From positions 152,971,042-153,035,041 of the forward strand of contig CAXKWD010000002.1 in NCBI GenBank assembly GCA_964059195.1: a DNA stretch of 64,000 bases, given 5' to 3'. The notes below the pieces were generated by a model. That model worked only from the letters and a program-made list of their open reading frames with translations, made no database searches and was not told where the DNA came from. Numbering within the stretch: the first letter of the stretch is position 1; each line of letters opens with the position of its first letter. This DNA comes from Ectobius pallidus (taxonomy: Eukaryota; Arthropoda; Insecta; Blattodea; Ectobiidae). Position numbers and translations under genes: made by a program. Below are positions 1 to 11,175 of the stretch, in pieces.

Positions 1-1316
1 AATGCCCCTTGTATAGTGGAGCCAACTTCTACATATACAACTTTCTTCAAGGCAATGCCGACAGACCCTCATAATCCGCAGTAAATAACTTGAAATGAGG
101 GTGTCTTGGACAATAGAGTTGTATATTCTGGATTTTCAGCATGTTTTCTTGGCGTTGAACTTGCCTGACAGCCAATAGAATTTCGTGTGCAACCAATCAA
201 TGCTCATTTCTGAATTTTTGACATTTAAGCTATACTCCACGTGGGCACCAGACGAGTGCCTTCAGTCAGTACCATATACCACTCCTTAAGTGCCAGACAA
301 TGGCTTAATCCTCAAAGCGTCCCGACTGTCTACATAGGTCTAGCCTCCACATTACCAAATATTAAAAATGCGAGAGTGAGTGCCACATAATTCGCTAGAT
401 CGTGGTATAAAAGAAAGTGCTGAGGGTGTGTCTGGTAGGACATGGTTCATGCAAAGGTGCACCTTATATTTGGTTTTTTCCAGCAGCACGTATTATAAGC
501 AATTCATTCAGTGCAGACCAAAACTCTCTTAAGCTTCAAGTACTTTTAAAATACTACTTACCGTACTTCGATTCTGCAGCATCCCATGCTGAACGTCAAT
601 GTCTGTGGTGAATATCATTTTACCGCTCCAAGACTCCGACTTCGCTTCTTCTTGCAGAAAAGTGACCAGTCATAGAGGTTTACGGAAGTTACATCAATTA
701 TATTTCCTCCAATCATAGTCTAAGGTATTTCGACAGTGTTTTATTTTAGAATTTAGAGGGCTAAAGACAGCTGTTGTTTGTTGTTGTGTGTAGTGATCGT
801 TATAATTATGAAAAGAAAATTGTTTAGTGTTTGAAATTCAGTGGTTGCAGAGTAAGTATATTTCATTGGTCAATTACAGTTGTGTAAAGTTTACAATGTA
901 TTCTATTATTTCAGCTCGTTTGGAGTTAGCAAAATAAGCGACCATTAATTGTGCATCAAATTCTAATTTGATTGTATCCTAAATTAGGTAGCCTAAATTA
1001 TTACTAAATAGGCTGCTGCAGTATATCACGAAATTTATTTCTTGCACGTTTTTGTGTATAAGGTACCCTTGATCGGATAACATGCAAGCTTGAAAACCAT
1101 TTTGTAAAATAAGCTTACATGTAAATTGTTCATACCCCTGAAGACTAACCTTTAGTGTACTAGTTTCATTCCTTCATTATTATTGACAGAAAACGCACAA
1201 TACGTTAAATGGATAGTGATGCAGATATAAGTGATAGTGATAAGATAGTGATGGTTTGTGGGTTTTTAGTGCGACTAAGTTGACTAAAGCTTGTTTTTGT
1301 GTTTGATGTAGCCTAT
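1..1316. other. unassigned intergenic or old repeat DNA
   Basis: AT-rich stretch with only short open frames and no recognisable protein motif, tRNA box or terminal repeat. I see nothing in it that I can name. Confidence 0.5.
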
Positions 1317-1340
1317 GGATCATTCCATGTCAAATCAACC
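1317..1340 (+). repeat. terminal repeat copy (GGRTCATTCC family)
   Basis: Matches both ends of the 52724-59987 element apart from one base in the first ten. Only three copies of this sequence occur in the window: this one and the two ends of that element. Confidence 0.7.
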
Positions 1341-1848
1341 AATGAGCTGACCCTCAATGCCATGGATTTTGCTCATTTTTGGGTTATACTTACTTCATCA
1401 TGAGTTAGGAACAAAATAATTTGAATTGGCAAAACGAAAGAATCTATGGCACCTTGACTCACTCCACTCTCCGCTGCATGTTGCCATTGCGATGGCCTGC
1501 TTCCCCTACCTTCCCTTAGCCGGCCTTCAAGCTGCTTGCTGCTCAAGGCCGGCTGCAATCTTTCCCTTCTGTACTGCATGTTACACTGCACTGAGCACTA
1601 TTAATTGTAATTAAAGTACACCAACTGGTAAGTTACTCACCTGGTTGATGATGAGATGGTAGTGAGGACGCGGGAGTATACTGCATCTGTGAAGGTGTGG
1701 TATGCTCCCATTCATCATCACAAATCCACAAAACCCCCGGATTCGACACATACTGTAGTTAGTGTAGTTAGTGTATTATTTTAAGTTATCAATGTTTTGT
1801 TTTTCTTCTTAAATTGTTAAACTTTTTTCTCTCTCTTTATTCATAGGC

Positions 1849-1877
<29 letters not shown>
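1849..1877. repeat. (TA)n microsatellite
   Basis: Uninterrupted TA dinucleotide run of about 28 bp. Confidence 0.95.
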
Positions 1878-1880
<3 letters not shown>

Positions 1881-2149
1881 TATATTTTTTAGATTCAGTT
1901 ATAAATAGTTTAGATAACCTATGTAGGCTAATTATAAATTAATAAGTTGCAAATTGTACAGTGCATAGACCTATAGAGGCCTCTGATAGGAATCCAGGAC
2001 AGGAGCTAATTGCAGCAAAACGGCTCTTTTCAGAGCCAACATAATATTTCACAATTATAATAAATGACCCTTGAACCAGAACTGCTATTTCTCATGTATT
2101 AAGCCTCTCTAAATTTAAATAGATGAATTTTCCCATCACAGCTCAGCAA

Positions 2150-2260
2150 TCACTCGTGGCATAGTGGTTAAGGCTGCTGGTTACAGTGCTAGTGGTACAG
2201 GGTTTACTGGTCAATGCATAAAGAAGAGAAGAAAGAAGAATTTTAAATTTTTTTCCCCGT
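2150..2260 (+). repeat. possible degenerate tRNA-like SINE head
   Basis: GTGGCATAGTGGTTAAGGC resembles a tRNA A box region as used in SINE heads, and a degraded B-box-like GGGTTTACTGG follows at the right distance. The B box is too diverged for a firm call. Confidence 0.25.
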
Positions 2261-2555
2261 TTCACCTTCTGTCTACTAGACGGCATTGCAGGCCAACATT
2301 CCTAGTAGTTCAAATCGTGCCACTAGGCGGGGCCTGTTAGTGAGTAGGAGTGGGGGGCTATGGAGCCACAGATTCTTCCATTTTTTAATTAGGGGCTGTT
2401 ACAAAATTCCAAAAATTTGCAGGTGGATACATCTTAAAACCCTCACAGCTCAGGCCCTAAAGGTCCCAGATATGTTGTTGAGGTCTCATTTTAAAGCTTA
2501 TACTGCAAGCGTTAATTTGATATGTTGGTATGTAACACAGATGTTTTGTTAAAGA

Positions 2556-2700
2556 CAGAAAAATTAACCCTTTCTTAAAAAGTATTTTGAGTTTTTCAAA
2601 ATTTTCATTGCTCACGCTTTTGAAAAATTATGGCATATTTATCCATCTTTTTGTTAATGTAGGCCTACAATGAAAATTTCAAAGTGGGGTCTCAATGGCA
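2556..2700. repeat. left inverted arm of the SDG cassette copy
   Basis: This stretch is repeated in inverse orientation at about 3655-3780. Shared blocks include the TTTTGAAAAATTATGG region and the neighbouring AATTAACCCTTTCTT block. A related motif (AAATTTCAA, then TGGGATCTCAACGG) sits at the same relative place in the arms of the 52.8-kb element. Confidence 0.6.
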
Positions 2701-3074
2701 TCATAAGTTTACTTAATTTAAATTCTACCACAGAGTATGCAGGGGACATGTTATCTTAAAGAACCTAATTTTACATATGTAGACATTCAGATTATTACCA
2801 GTAGGCCTACCTACAAGTTTCTTCAGTAGGCTAATATTTGGTCTGCCTTGATAAAATACGACCAGTTGGTGTTTGTGGATCCAGCTTGCACATGTTTCAA
2901 CCTTACTCACAATTCCAGTGACTCATTTGTGTCTGTGTTCCCATAGTGAATGGTTCGGTGTGCATCTTACTGTACTGTAAGGTTGTGTGAGGTACTCAAA
3001 TAGAAGAGTTTTCTTTCCGTTTCTGAGCAATTGAAACATGACACTGTATTGGTGCATGCATTTTAGAGAGTTCT

Positions 3075-3180
3075 TCCTTTCTTCAAAGAAGAAATAGTAA
3101 AAATAGCCTATATTATTTATCGGATGGCAGTGCAGCTCAATATAAAAACAAAAAAAAAAACTTTACAAGCCTGTGTAAGT
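3075..3180 (+). pseudogene. fragment of SDG-family transposon protein
   Basis: One frame reads LSDGSAAQYKNKKK. It matches, residue for residue through AAQYKNKK, the motif of the larger SDG-family gene on the minus strand near 55.2 kb. The reading frame is lost just after the motif, at a long A run, and upstream only weak similarity remains. It lies between the two inverted arms of this deleted element copy. A non-functional relic. Confidence 0.6.
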
Positions 3181-3654
3181 ATGCAATAGATTTTTATGGA
3201 GTGGTTATAAATCAGGTGCAAGGTTATTAGAGGGAGGAGTCAGGCGCATGTAAATAGGGATTGTGGTTACTGCGCATGTCTCTGATAACAATTCATGGTA
3301 GAGCCTGCAGCCTTTTGTTATAGTACATAAACTGCCCGTGAGAACACACGGAACAGAAGATTGAAAATCAGAATCACAAATTCTCGCTTGGGAACGCGTG
3401 TGGACAAAGACCAGTTGCGTGAACTGTGTGTTTATGGTTTCTGAGTGCTTTGGGAACAAACCTATTGTAATGTATACCTGTTAAAGATGTGAAATAAACT
3501 CTTCATCACACATTACTTTTTTAGCCATTTACAATTTATAAATTACAACATTTTCAACTTATTTAAGGAGAAGTAGGCCTACCTAATCCACATTTTATCT
3601 GTTTCTTTTACCTTCACAATTTAAATAAAGTATGTTCCCATTTACACTCACTTT

Positions 3655-3780
3655 TGAAATTTTCACAGTATTATTAAAAATCATGGACAAATATACCATA
3701 ATTTTTTTCAAAAGTGTAGGAATTGCGGGTTTTTGGGAAACTCAAAAAATGTTTTAAAGAAAGGATTAATTTTACTTTCT
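3655..3780. repeat. right inverted arm of the SDG cassette copy
   Basis: Inverse-orientation partner of 2556-2700. Similarity is diverged and includes small indels. Confidence 0.6.
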
Positions 3781-3800
3781 CGCATATAGGCCTACGTAGT

Positions 3801-4675
3801 AATAGGAGAAAGCATTGTGATCATGACAAAAATTCAAAATCGAGATAACACCGGGAAAGCATGTTTCGCGATGCCCAGAAACAAAAATAAGTGTTTTTGG
3901 AATGACGTCTGTCCGTCATCCATATGTCTGTGGACAAGCACAGCGGGTAAGTGGTTCATTGTATTTACTTCATTTTTTGAATTAAGGACTTTTCAGAATT
4001 TTATCGAACTGCCCAGAAATTGAGTTTTATAACTGAAATATTAAGGGGACTTTTCATGAAAGTTTTTGAAAAATTGGCTCTAACGATTTTGATAAAAATT
4101 TAAAATTGTAAACTCTTAACTATGACTAACAAAATGGCTATATCCGTTTTTCTGCAAAAATGACTTAGAGGGTACTTTACTCGTATCCATTTTAATTTAT
4201 CTCAGCTATTTCCATTACATTGAGCGATATATGGAAAGTTAGTACAGTCAGGTTGTAGAGAAAAATAAAAAGAACATTTTTTGTTAAACACATTTCTGTA
4301 TAAAATTAATAGGTATCAAGATAAAAACGAAATAACATGACTTAAATGTGAATTTCAGAACAAACATTTTGATTAAAATATGAATATTCTTTTGTTGCCC
4401 CTATAGTAACAAGGATACCATAATGTAGATATTGTTGTGAAATGTAGTCAGTTTACCACAGGTGTAATGAACACATCAAAATCAACTAGAGCGAGGTGGT
4501 ATAGGGTAATAGGAAAGAGGTCCTCGGTTCAAATAAAATTTTGTGGCCACCGAAATTCACCAGTAAAGTCTACTACTTTACTACTCATTCGTGAAGCATT
4601 TGCTTTTATTGTTCGGCTATATCTCAATGTATCCTGCATTTTGGCTTTTGAGATTGAAGAAACCATGCAAACCCC
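3801..4675. other. unassigned AT-rich DNA
   Basis: Only short open frames without recognisable motifs. A GGTTCAAAT near 4530 resembles a B box, but no convincing A box precedes it. Nothing further identified. Confidence 0.4.
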
Positions 4676-5849
4676 GAGTTGTTGTTATTGTAGATGTAGA
4701 TGTAGATATCTCGTCCTGTAGATCCTGTGTTGAGCGGGGCTCAAGGATATAGAACACGTCAGATCAAAAAATACATGCATGTTATAACAATAATATAGGC
4801 CTACAGAAACTGCAAGCTGCCAAATTTATCCAAGCTGGAAATATTCCTCCAAATTGTAGAAGGTGTGATTTATTAAAAATTCCTTGACAGCTGTTTTGAA
4901 AGGTTTGTTCTTTCTTTGAATACATAATAATTTAATGTTGTTTGGAATAATAAGCACCCTTCTGAAAGAGTTTTAACGAGTTATTTGGTCTGTGTAGATC
5001 ATTCATGTTTCTGGTAGTATGTCCGTGTACACTAAAATTAGTTTGAAATTTATCAATATTATTCACTACATAACACATAACAGAGTATATATATTCCCCT
5101 GTAAGAGTGAGGACTTTTAATTTTTCAAATAGCGGTTTACAAGATTCCCTTTTTTTCTTTCCACATATTATTCTTATTGCACGCTTTTGTAATCTAAATA
5201 TTTTCTCCCTATGGGAAGAGTTTCCCCAGAATATGATCCCGTACCTCATTACCGAGTGAAAATATGCAAAATATACCATAAGTAATGCATCCTGTTTTAA
5301 TATATTATTCAAAATTCTTAAAGCAAAGCACGCTGAACTCAGTTTTGGACTTATCATTTCTAAGTGTGTCTTCCAGTCAAGATTTTGGTCAATTTGCAGT
5401 CCTAAAAATTTTACATTGCTAATTTCTTGTATGATTTGTGTTCCATAATTAATTTCAAGATTTGAGATACATCTGTTTTTTGTTCTAAATTGTATAAAAT
5501 GGGTCTTATCAATATTAAGTGTCATTTTATTAGCTAGAAACCATGTGTTTAACTCGTGAAAAGCCTTTGTAGCTATTCTTGATAAATGTTATTGTGACGT
5601 TCCTGTTACAAGTACACTAGTATCATCTGCGAAGAGCAATACCTTTGATTCGTCACTTAAGTTATAGGGCAAGTCATTAATGAAAATTAAAAAGAGCAAA
5701 GGTCCTAGTATTGATCCCTGAGGTACCCCATTCTTAACAACCCCTAAGTTAGATTCATTTCCATTTATTATTACCTTTTGAGTTCTATCAGAAAGATATG
5801 AATTGAACTATTTAAGTGTTAAATTATCGAACCCATAATGATCCAATTT
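4676..5849 (-). pseudogene. Jockey-like LINE (LINE-A), C-terminal half of reverse transcriptase and 3' end
   Basis: Reading leftwards, the frame starts at LDHYGF, continues through GVPQGSILGPLLF (RT block 4) and the catalytic LLFADDTSVL (RT block 5), and then the thumb and C-terminal region down to FLINHTFYNLEEYF. The ORF stop is at about 4826, and a short (ATCTAC)n-like 3' tail lies near 4684-4708. Damage: an in-frame TAG where a Trp is expected before FNSYLSDRTQ, a stop shortly after the FADD motif near 5594, and a deletion or frameshift near 4930. The protein would have been the RT of a non-LTR retrotransposon that primes on nicked DNA. It is separated from its N-terminal half (6699-8555) by the insertion at 5850-6698. 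Jockey/CR1-like placement is by motif and could be refined by phylogeny. Confidence 0.9.
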
Positions 5850-6698
5850 TAGGTAGATTTTCGAAGAAAAATCTACCTATTGCAATGGATACCACTTTAT
5901 GATTTTCGAAAAATTCTTTCATATCTTTACGTTTCATGCTCCCCTAAGTACGAAACCACTGCCCGTTCAAAAAAAAAATTTGTGATATTTATATATATAT
6001 ATATATTTATATATATCTTTACACGATAGCGGCCGTAATTTTGAAGATATTTGAACCAAATTTTATTATGTTATTTCTAGGCCCAATAGTTCGGACAAGT
6101 TCGTTAATGGGCAAAATTGGCCCAAGGGGGTGGTCGGGGGAGGGGGTTGAAATTTTTAAAAATGTATATCTCGGCCCCTATGAAGTATAGAGGAAAACTT
6201 TGTTTGAATAAATTAGAGTACTCCCTATGGAGTTCACAGTGACACCAACGATTCGGGGGTTCGAGTGAGGGTGGGGGTGGAGGTGGGGGTGGGGGATGAA
6301 AATTCGAAACTTTTGAAACCACGTCTTGTGGGGTATCGTTGAAAAGCTCTTGATGAGTACTCTACAAATCAATAAATAGTTTCTTGATAGCTCTCATATT
6401 ACGCGAGATTTTAATGTTTGAAAATAATAACACTTAAAAGAATTATTATAATATCATAATTTTGTCTTGTTTAGCGGCTTTGCTAATTTTATTCATTGCT
6501 GATCTTGCGCACGGCCTCCCAGAATATTATATCCTATTCTTGTTGTCAAAACAAATGATTGTAGGCTCTTCCTCTTTACCGAATTCAGTTCTTATTACTG
6601 CAGGTTTACCATGCCAAGGCTAAAGAAGAAGAGTGCTATGCAGCGACAATAAATTAAACCAAAAGCACTTCGAAATCTACCTCCGCCTGTAGGCCTGC
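5850..6698. mobile_element. 0.85-kb non-autonomous insertion with hairpin end, splitting LINE-A
   Basis: It interrupts the LINE-A reverse transcriptase exactly between the ILLQK block and the LDHYGF block, so the outer limits are well constrained. The left end is a near-perfect palindrome (AGGTAGATTTT, 7-base loop, AAAATCTACCT at about 5851-5880). A related CTTCGAAATCTACCT lies about 25 bp inside the right end. Read on the minus strand it begins TCCC and ends with the hairpin followed by AA (CCTAA), faintly Helitron-like. The flanks share a T-run, so the target duplication is ambiguous. The inside carries an AT microsatellite (about 5988-6018) and G-rich purine tracts near 6120-6150 and 6255-6297, and no coding potential. 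The class is uncertain. Confidence 0.6.
5988..6018. repeat. (AT)n microsatellite
   Basis: AT dinucleotide run with two interruptions, inside the 5850-6698 insertion. Confidence 0.85.
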
Positions 6699-8555
6699 CT
6701 AAAGGGATTTTTTGAAGTAATATTTCATGATTTATACAGTCAAACGCTTTAGCTAAGTCGCAGAAAATTCCCAGTGCATATTTCTTTTTATCTAACGCTT
6801 CCAGTATTTCTGTAGTAAGTTGAAATGTAGCATTCTCAGTGGATATGCCACTTCTAAATCCAAACTGAGATGAAGTAAGAATGTCATTCAAATTAAGATA
6901 GTGTATTATGCGGTTGTACATGACTTTTTCAAAAACTTTTGAAAATGAGGTTAAGAGTGATATAGGTCTATAATTTGATGGTAGATTTTTGTCACCTTTT
7001 TTAAAGAGGGGCTTAACAATAGCATGCTTCAGCCTTCTGGAAATATTCAATTTTCTAATGAACAATTGCATATGTGACTAAGAGGTTTACTGAGTTCCGA
7101 TGAGCAGCTGTTTAATAACTTATTACTTATCTCATCCCATCCAGACGAGCTTTTACTTTTGAGAGACTTGATTATATTTTCAATTTCTATGTGTGAAGTC
7201 AGGTTCAATTGAAATCTATGGTTCCAAACTGTAGATTTTATTAGTAGGTCTACTGCCTTAATGTTAATATTATTTATAGGAATACATTTCTCTGCAATAT
7301 TTATAAAGTGACTATTAAAAGCATTTGTAATGTCTGATAAATTATCTAGTTTTATGTCTTGGTATATTAATGATGTACAATCATTGTTTCCCTTTGTTCT
7401 CCCTGTTTCGTTTTTTATTATATTCCATACAGTCTTAACTTCATTATTTGATTTATTAATTACTTGTGAAAAATGCCTACTTTTTGCTTCTTTGATTACT
7501 TTCTTCAGTATGTTGCAATACTTTTTATAGTATTCCTTATGAGTTTGGTTGTTACTGGTTCTATATTTTAGGTAGAGCTCTCTTTTGTTTGCACATGATA
7601 TTTTAATACCAGCAGTTAACCATGTGTTATTCCTTGAATTAGGTAAATTAGCAGTTTTCTTTTTTGGAAAATTTGCCTCAATATGTCGTGACACTATGTT
7701 TAGGAATTCACTTAATTTACTATCTTCTTTGTCATAGGATAACATAGATTCCCAGTTTTCATTCGCAAGATCTTGTTTGAAATTTAAAATTGAATCGTCA
7801 TTCATTACTCTAGTCATATTACTATGAGCATGCTTACTGTTCGAATTTACTTTAATGTTGTTCAGCACTAACATTTGTGCATCATGATCTGATAATCCAT
7901 TTAATATTGGAAATACTTTAAAATTAAAATGTTTTTCTATATCTATGAATATATTATCTATTGTTGTTTGGGAGTCGCTCTGAATTCTCGTTGGAAAGTT
8001 TACTATGAAATCTAGATTATAGCTATCCAATAAAGATATCAGTCTGATCTTCTTCTCACTATCAATTGAGAAATCTACATTAAAGTCCCCACACAGTATA
8101 ATATTTACATTAGTACTATACAGTGAATTAAGAACCCTTTCTAACTGATTTACAAAATAATTGAAATTACCTGATGGTGCCCTGTAAATGGTTAGTATTA
8201 CAAATGTATCATTGTCAAAATCCAATCTGGCTGAACAACATTCAAAATCCTGTTCTTTACAAAAAGAACTTGTGTCTATATCACTGAAATGTAAGTTTCT
8301 TTTGATAAATATACTCACACCTCCACAATTCATGGAATGTCTACAAAATTTTGAACATAGTGAAAAGTTATCAATTTTTAATTGTTCCAGATCTGTTTCT
8401 GCACAGTGGTGTTCCGTTAGACAAATAACTTGAATTTCCTGTTTATTAGAATTAATTGTATCCTGAATGGCTAAGTTAAATTCTTCAATTTTATTTTCAA
8501 GCCCCCTTATGTTTTGATGAAATAGTGCAAATGATTTATTATTTCTAGCTATAGG
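6699..8555 (-). pseudogene. Jockey-like LINE (LINE-A), endonuclease and N-terminal reverse transcriptase
   Basis: Open from about 8555 leftwards. An apurinic-type endonuclease begins with the N-terminal motif FHQNIRGLENKI, followed by LTEHH, SIFIKRNL, TIYRAPSGN, GDFNVDF (catalytic D and N), and FPTRIQSDSQTTIDNIF with the SDHDAQML motif (catalytic D, H). A linker (7100-7700) follows, and then the RT begins with VKPLFKKGDKNLPSNYRPIS, FGFRSG and the catalytic block 3 (FCDLAKAFDCINHEIL). Role: target-site nicking and reverse transcription in LINE mobilisation. Damage: a TGA in place of a Gly codon and a 1-bp frameshift just upstream of the RT, near 7040-7060, plus the insertion to its left. The upstream ORF1 and 5' UTR are absent: at 8556 the LINE abuts a second fragment of the same family. 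Confidence 0.92.
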
Positions 8556-8561
8556 CCTTAG

Positions 8562-9001
8562 CAGTTAACCATGTGTTATTCCTTGAATTAGGTAAATTAG
8601 CAGTTTTCTTTTTTTGGAAAATTTGCCTCAAAATGTCGTGACACTATGTTTAGGAATTCACTTAATTTACTATCTACTTTGTCATAGGATAACATAGATT
8701 CCCAGTTTTCATTCGCAAGATCTTGTTTGAAATTTAAGATTGAATCGTCACTCATTACTCTAGTCATATTACTATGTTTACTGTTCGAATTTACTTTAAT
8801 ATTGTTCATCACTAACATTTGTGCATCATGATCTGATAATCCATTTAATATTGGAAGTACTTTAAAATTAAAATGTTTTTCTATATCTGTGAATATATTA
8901 TCTATTGTTGTTTGGGAGTCATTATGAATTCTCGTTGGAAAGTTTACTATGAAATCTAGATTATAGCTACCCAATAAAGATATCAGTCTGATCTTCTTCT
9001 C
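8562..9001 (-). pseudogene. second LINE-A-family fragment (endonuclease C-terminal part)
   Basis: About 440 bp nearly identical to 7612-8060 (endonuclease end and start of the linker), in the same orientation, with scattered substitutions and a small deletion. It reads from KKIRLISLLGSYNLDFIVNF through LSDHDAQML to ANFPKK. The differences show that it derives from another copy of the family or is an old duplication. It joins directly to the 5' limit of the first LINE-A copy, and its other side is cut by a hAT-like end at 9002. Confidence 0.85.
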
Positions 9002-9241
9002 ACATTTTGGGGGGGAACCAAAGTAGAGAGGGAAGTTTTTACTCATAAAAATTAATTATTCCCAGTACACAATTCAAAACAAAATGAACATTTCAGCATT
9101 TTCTTACAAAGGTATTTCAAAATAATCAATTTAAGTATTTGGGTTATGTTCTAATAAATTTTGAATAATTTGTGCTTAATGTTACAAATTTTGGGGGAGA
9201 AATTTCCCCCATTCCCCCCCCCCCCCGTGGATCCGCCCCTG
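9002..9241. mobile_element. hAT-like terminal fragment
   Basis: The right edge (about 9227-9241, GTGGATCCGCCCCTG) is the inverse of the CAGGGGCGGATCC ends typical of hAT elements and follows a C-homopolymer. No matching left terminus is seen at 9002, so this is a fragment or a truncated end. It has no coding capacity. Confidence 0.4.
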
Positions 9242-9402
9242 AATGTAATAGGCTATAGCCTAAATAAAATTGCATTGTCTATAATTTACTTTTTTTCTGT
9301 GCTATCCTTTAACACATATAGGATATGAGAGAAAGTTTTGCAACATATTTTTGCACAATTTATTTCCTTTTTTATCAAAACATACTGTGTTGCATAACAA
9401 AT

Positions 9403-9625
9403 TAAAGCTTGCAGTATAAACTTTGAAATGAGACCTCAACCATATATTTGAGACTATTAGATCCTGAGCTGTGAGGGTTTTAAGATGGATCCACCTGCAT
9501 ATTTTGAAATTTTGCAACATCTGTAATTCAAAAATGGAATAAGCTTTGAAATGAGACCTCAACCATATATTTGGGACCATTAAGTCCTGAGCTGTGAGAG
9601 TTTTAAGATGGATCCACCCACATAT
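9403..9625 (-). repeat. two tandem copies of a ~123-bp unit related to transposon arms
   Basis: CTTTGAAATGAGACCTCAAC occurs at 9421 and again at 9544, and the similarity runs on for about 80 bp (CCTGAGCTGTGAG, then TTTTAAGATGGATCCACC). A single related unit lies on the plus strand at about 2415-2520 in the deleted transposon copy. This block truncates the BEL-0 reverse transcriptase at about 9622, so it marks the end of another inserted element. Confidence 0.75.
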
Positions 9626-10007
9626 TGGTTGTGCTGCTCGAATGCTTATGGACGGCGTGATGAGGCATGTAGTATTCGTGTTCTCTACGTGCAGAGTCTG
9701 ATTAAGTTCGACCATATGTCTAGGTGCCTTGTATTCCTTCATGACTTGAAGTTTGTACTTGAAGTTTTCTCTCTAGAAAATGAAAGCGCTTGCTAGCAAT
9801 GTCTTTGGAGTTTCCTAAACTGATTTCTTTCTTGATGGGGAGTTGTACAATGTATCTGCCACTTTGGTCACGTACTGTTGTATCCTTGAAATGCTTCTCA
9901 CACTCTTTGTGTTCTGGTGAATGTGTTACATGATCTATTTATTCTAAAGCCCAAAACCGTTGAATCTGGTTCTCTAGGCTGAGTTCAGATCTAATGAAAA
10001 GTGACTT
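9622..10007 (-). pseudogene. BEL/Pao pol fragment, N-terminal end of reverse transcriptase (BEL-0)
   Basis: It continues leftwards from the protease. FWALE, then SPEHKECEKHFKD, SGRYIVQLPIKK, a KRFHFLERKL block and YYMPHHAVHK are the conserved lead-in to BEL/Pao reverse transcriptases (the YYLPHHAV type). Several in-frame stops are present. The frame ends abruptly at about 9622 where the tandem arm-like repeat begins, so the RT core, RNase H and integrase are missing. Confidence 0.8.
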
Positions 10008-10530
10008 TCATTCATGATCTCCAGCTTCAATTGGTTGCTGCGGACACTCTCCACTTAGAATCCACCCTAGATGAGTGTCCTGAAGAGTAGGATATCCTTC
10101 TCGGGTTTTCTTTCTCTCCTTCATAAGTTCCAAGAAGAATTGAGCTCCGATTAACAGATGAGTACTCTGAGGAACGTGGAAGTCTGGATCGGCGAGAATG
10201 ACATCATTCGGAATATTCCAGTCCTTGTAGTTAATGTTGAATGTAGGAATATGGCCAGTTATCATAGATAGTACTACACATTCCATATTGAAGTGGAAGT
10301 CGCTGACCGTCGAGTGTACATCTATATTTACTGTTGACTCAGCTTCGGATGTCAGATCACCAAACGATTGCAGAGCTATGGTCGTGGTTTTTCTCTTCTT
10401 AAGATTGAGCAGGTGCACTGCTTGCTCAGAGATTAAATTGCTCTGGGATCCACTGTCTAACACGGCACGTAGGTGATGATATCTTCCATTTGAGTCCTTT
10501 ACTTTAACTAAGGCTGTACTCAGAAGTACC
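10008..10530 (-). pseudogene. BEL/Pao aspartic protease (BEL-0)
   Basis: Reading leftwards: QVLLSTALVKVKD, then AVLDSGSQSNLISEQ (DSG-type aspartic protease active site), a WNIPNDVILADPDF block, LLIGAQFFLELM, and LGWILSGE. This is the order expected for the retroviral-like protease of BEL/Pao Pol polyproteins. The protease would process Gag-Pol in the virus-like particle. It continues into the RT lead-in at 10007, where a TGA follows GDHE. Upstream it should join gag, but the gag-pol connector is split by the insertion at 10688-13113. Confidence 0.88.
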
Positions 10531-11175
10531 TGTGAATTCAGAGCGCTTTTCAGTGAATGGTATGATGACCGATGTGAATTACTACCTTATGAGTTTTGTG
10601 TCGTAGAGTCATTAGCTTGTCTTGTGTTAGATGTGTTGTTCTCTTCTTCTTGATGTAGTAGCTGTTACGTGCATTAGCAGCGGACTGTAAAACGATTAAA
10701 TAGGGCTGATAAGAAATAAACGCACGCAACATCCCGATTGGAATGCACGAAATAATAAGGTTACAAAGATAAAGAAATCATAGGCAATAACACTGACACT
10801 GAGATCTTCATATATCATTATCACTCGCTAGAAGTTGCATTGATGTCTTGAGATCTTCTTGTAAGCAGAGCGATGAACAATTTCCGCCAATGAATGAAAA
10901 CCTTGCTGGTTTAAAGATATATTTATTGACATTTCCGGAGGACCACTTGGCGATACAACACCAAGAATTGATATGAATAATAATAAAATGTAGGCTACAC
11001 ATGCAGCAACTGTATGCTGTAATTATAATGTTCACAGTTAATCTTGTGATACTTGGATTCACAAATTACAACGCAATAGTAATGTCATTGAATTAAATTG
11101 CGTATCAATGTAGATACAGCTATGATATGATAAAGTCAAGGCAATATTACAAGCTGTATGAAATATTAAACCTTA

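Larger units (their letters stand above)
1317..3800 (+). mobile_element. deleted copy of the terminal-repeat / SDG-gene transposon
   Basis: The left end at 1317-1340 nearly matches the terminal repeat of the 7.26-kb transposon at 52724-59987 (GGATCATTCCATG here, GGGTCATTCCATG there, followed in both by the same TCAAATCAACC). Further in are two inverted arms (about 2556-2700 and 3655-3780) flanking a scrap of the SDG gene, the same arm-gene-arm order as at 52.8-56.5 kb. No matching right terminus was found near 3.8-4.4 kb, so the right boundary is approximate. No transposase reading frame is present. Between 1342 and 2400 the DNA is not recognisably part of the element and may include later insertions, such as a degenerate tRNA-like stretch near 2150. 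That all these pieces form one element is inference from the shared order. Confidence 0.45.

Noticed and set aside
417..611. 64-codon open frame
   Set aside because: No motif, no neighbouring exon signals; length expected by chance in this composition.
2286..2552. Open frame whose translation shares WIHLKTLTAQ-like wording with 9302-9742
   Set aside because: The similarity is at DNA level (shared transposon arm repeat); both frames are short and interrupted elsewhere, so it is not a protein family.
4480..4560. Possible SINE head around CGGTTCAAATAA
   Set aside because: B-box-like only; no A box at the right distance, no tail, no target duplication.
6104..6372. Proline-rich open frames on the minus strand
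   Set aside because: They result from G-rich purine tracts on the plus strand inside the hairpin-ended insertion; no start context or conserved domain.
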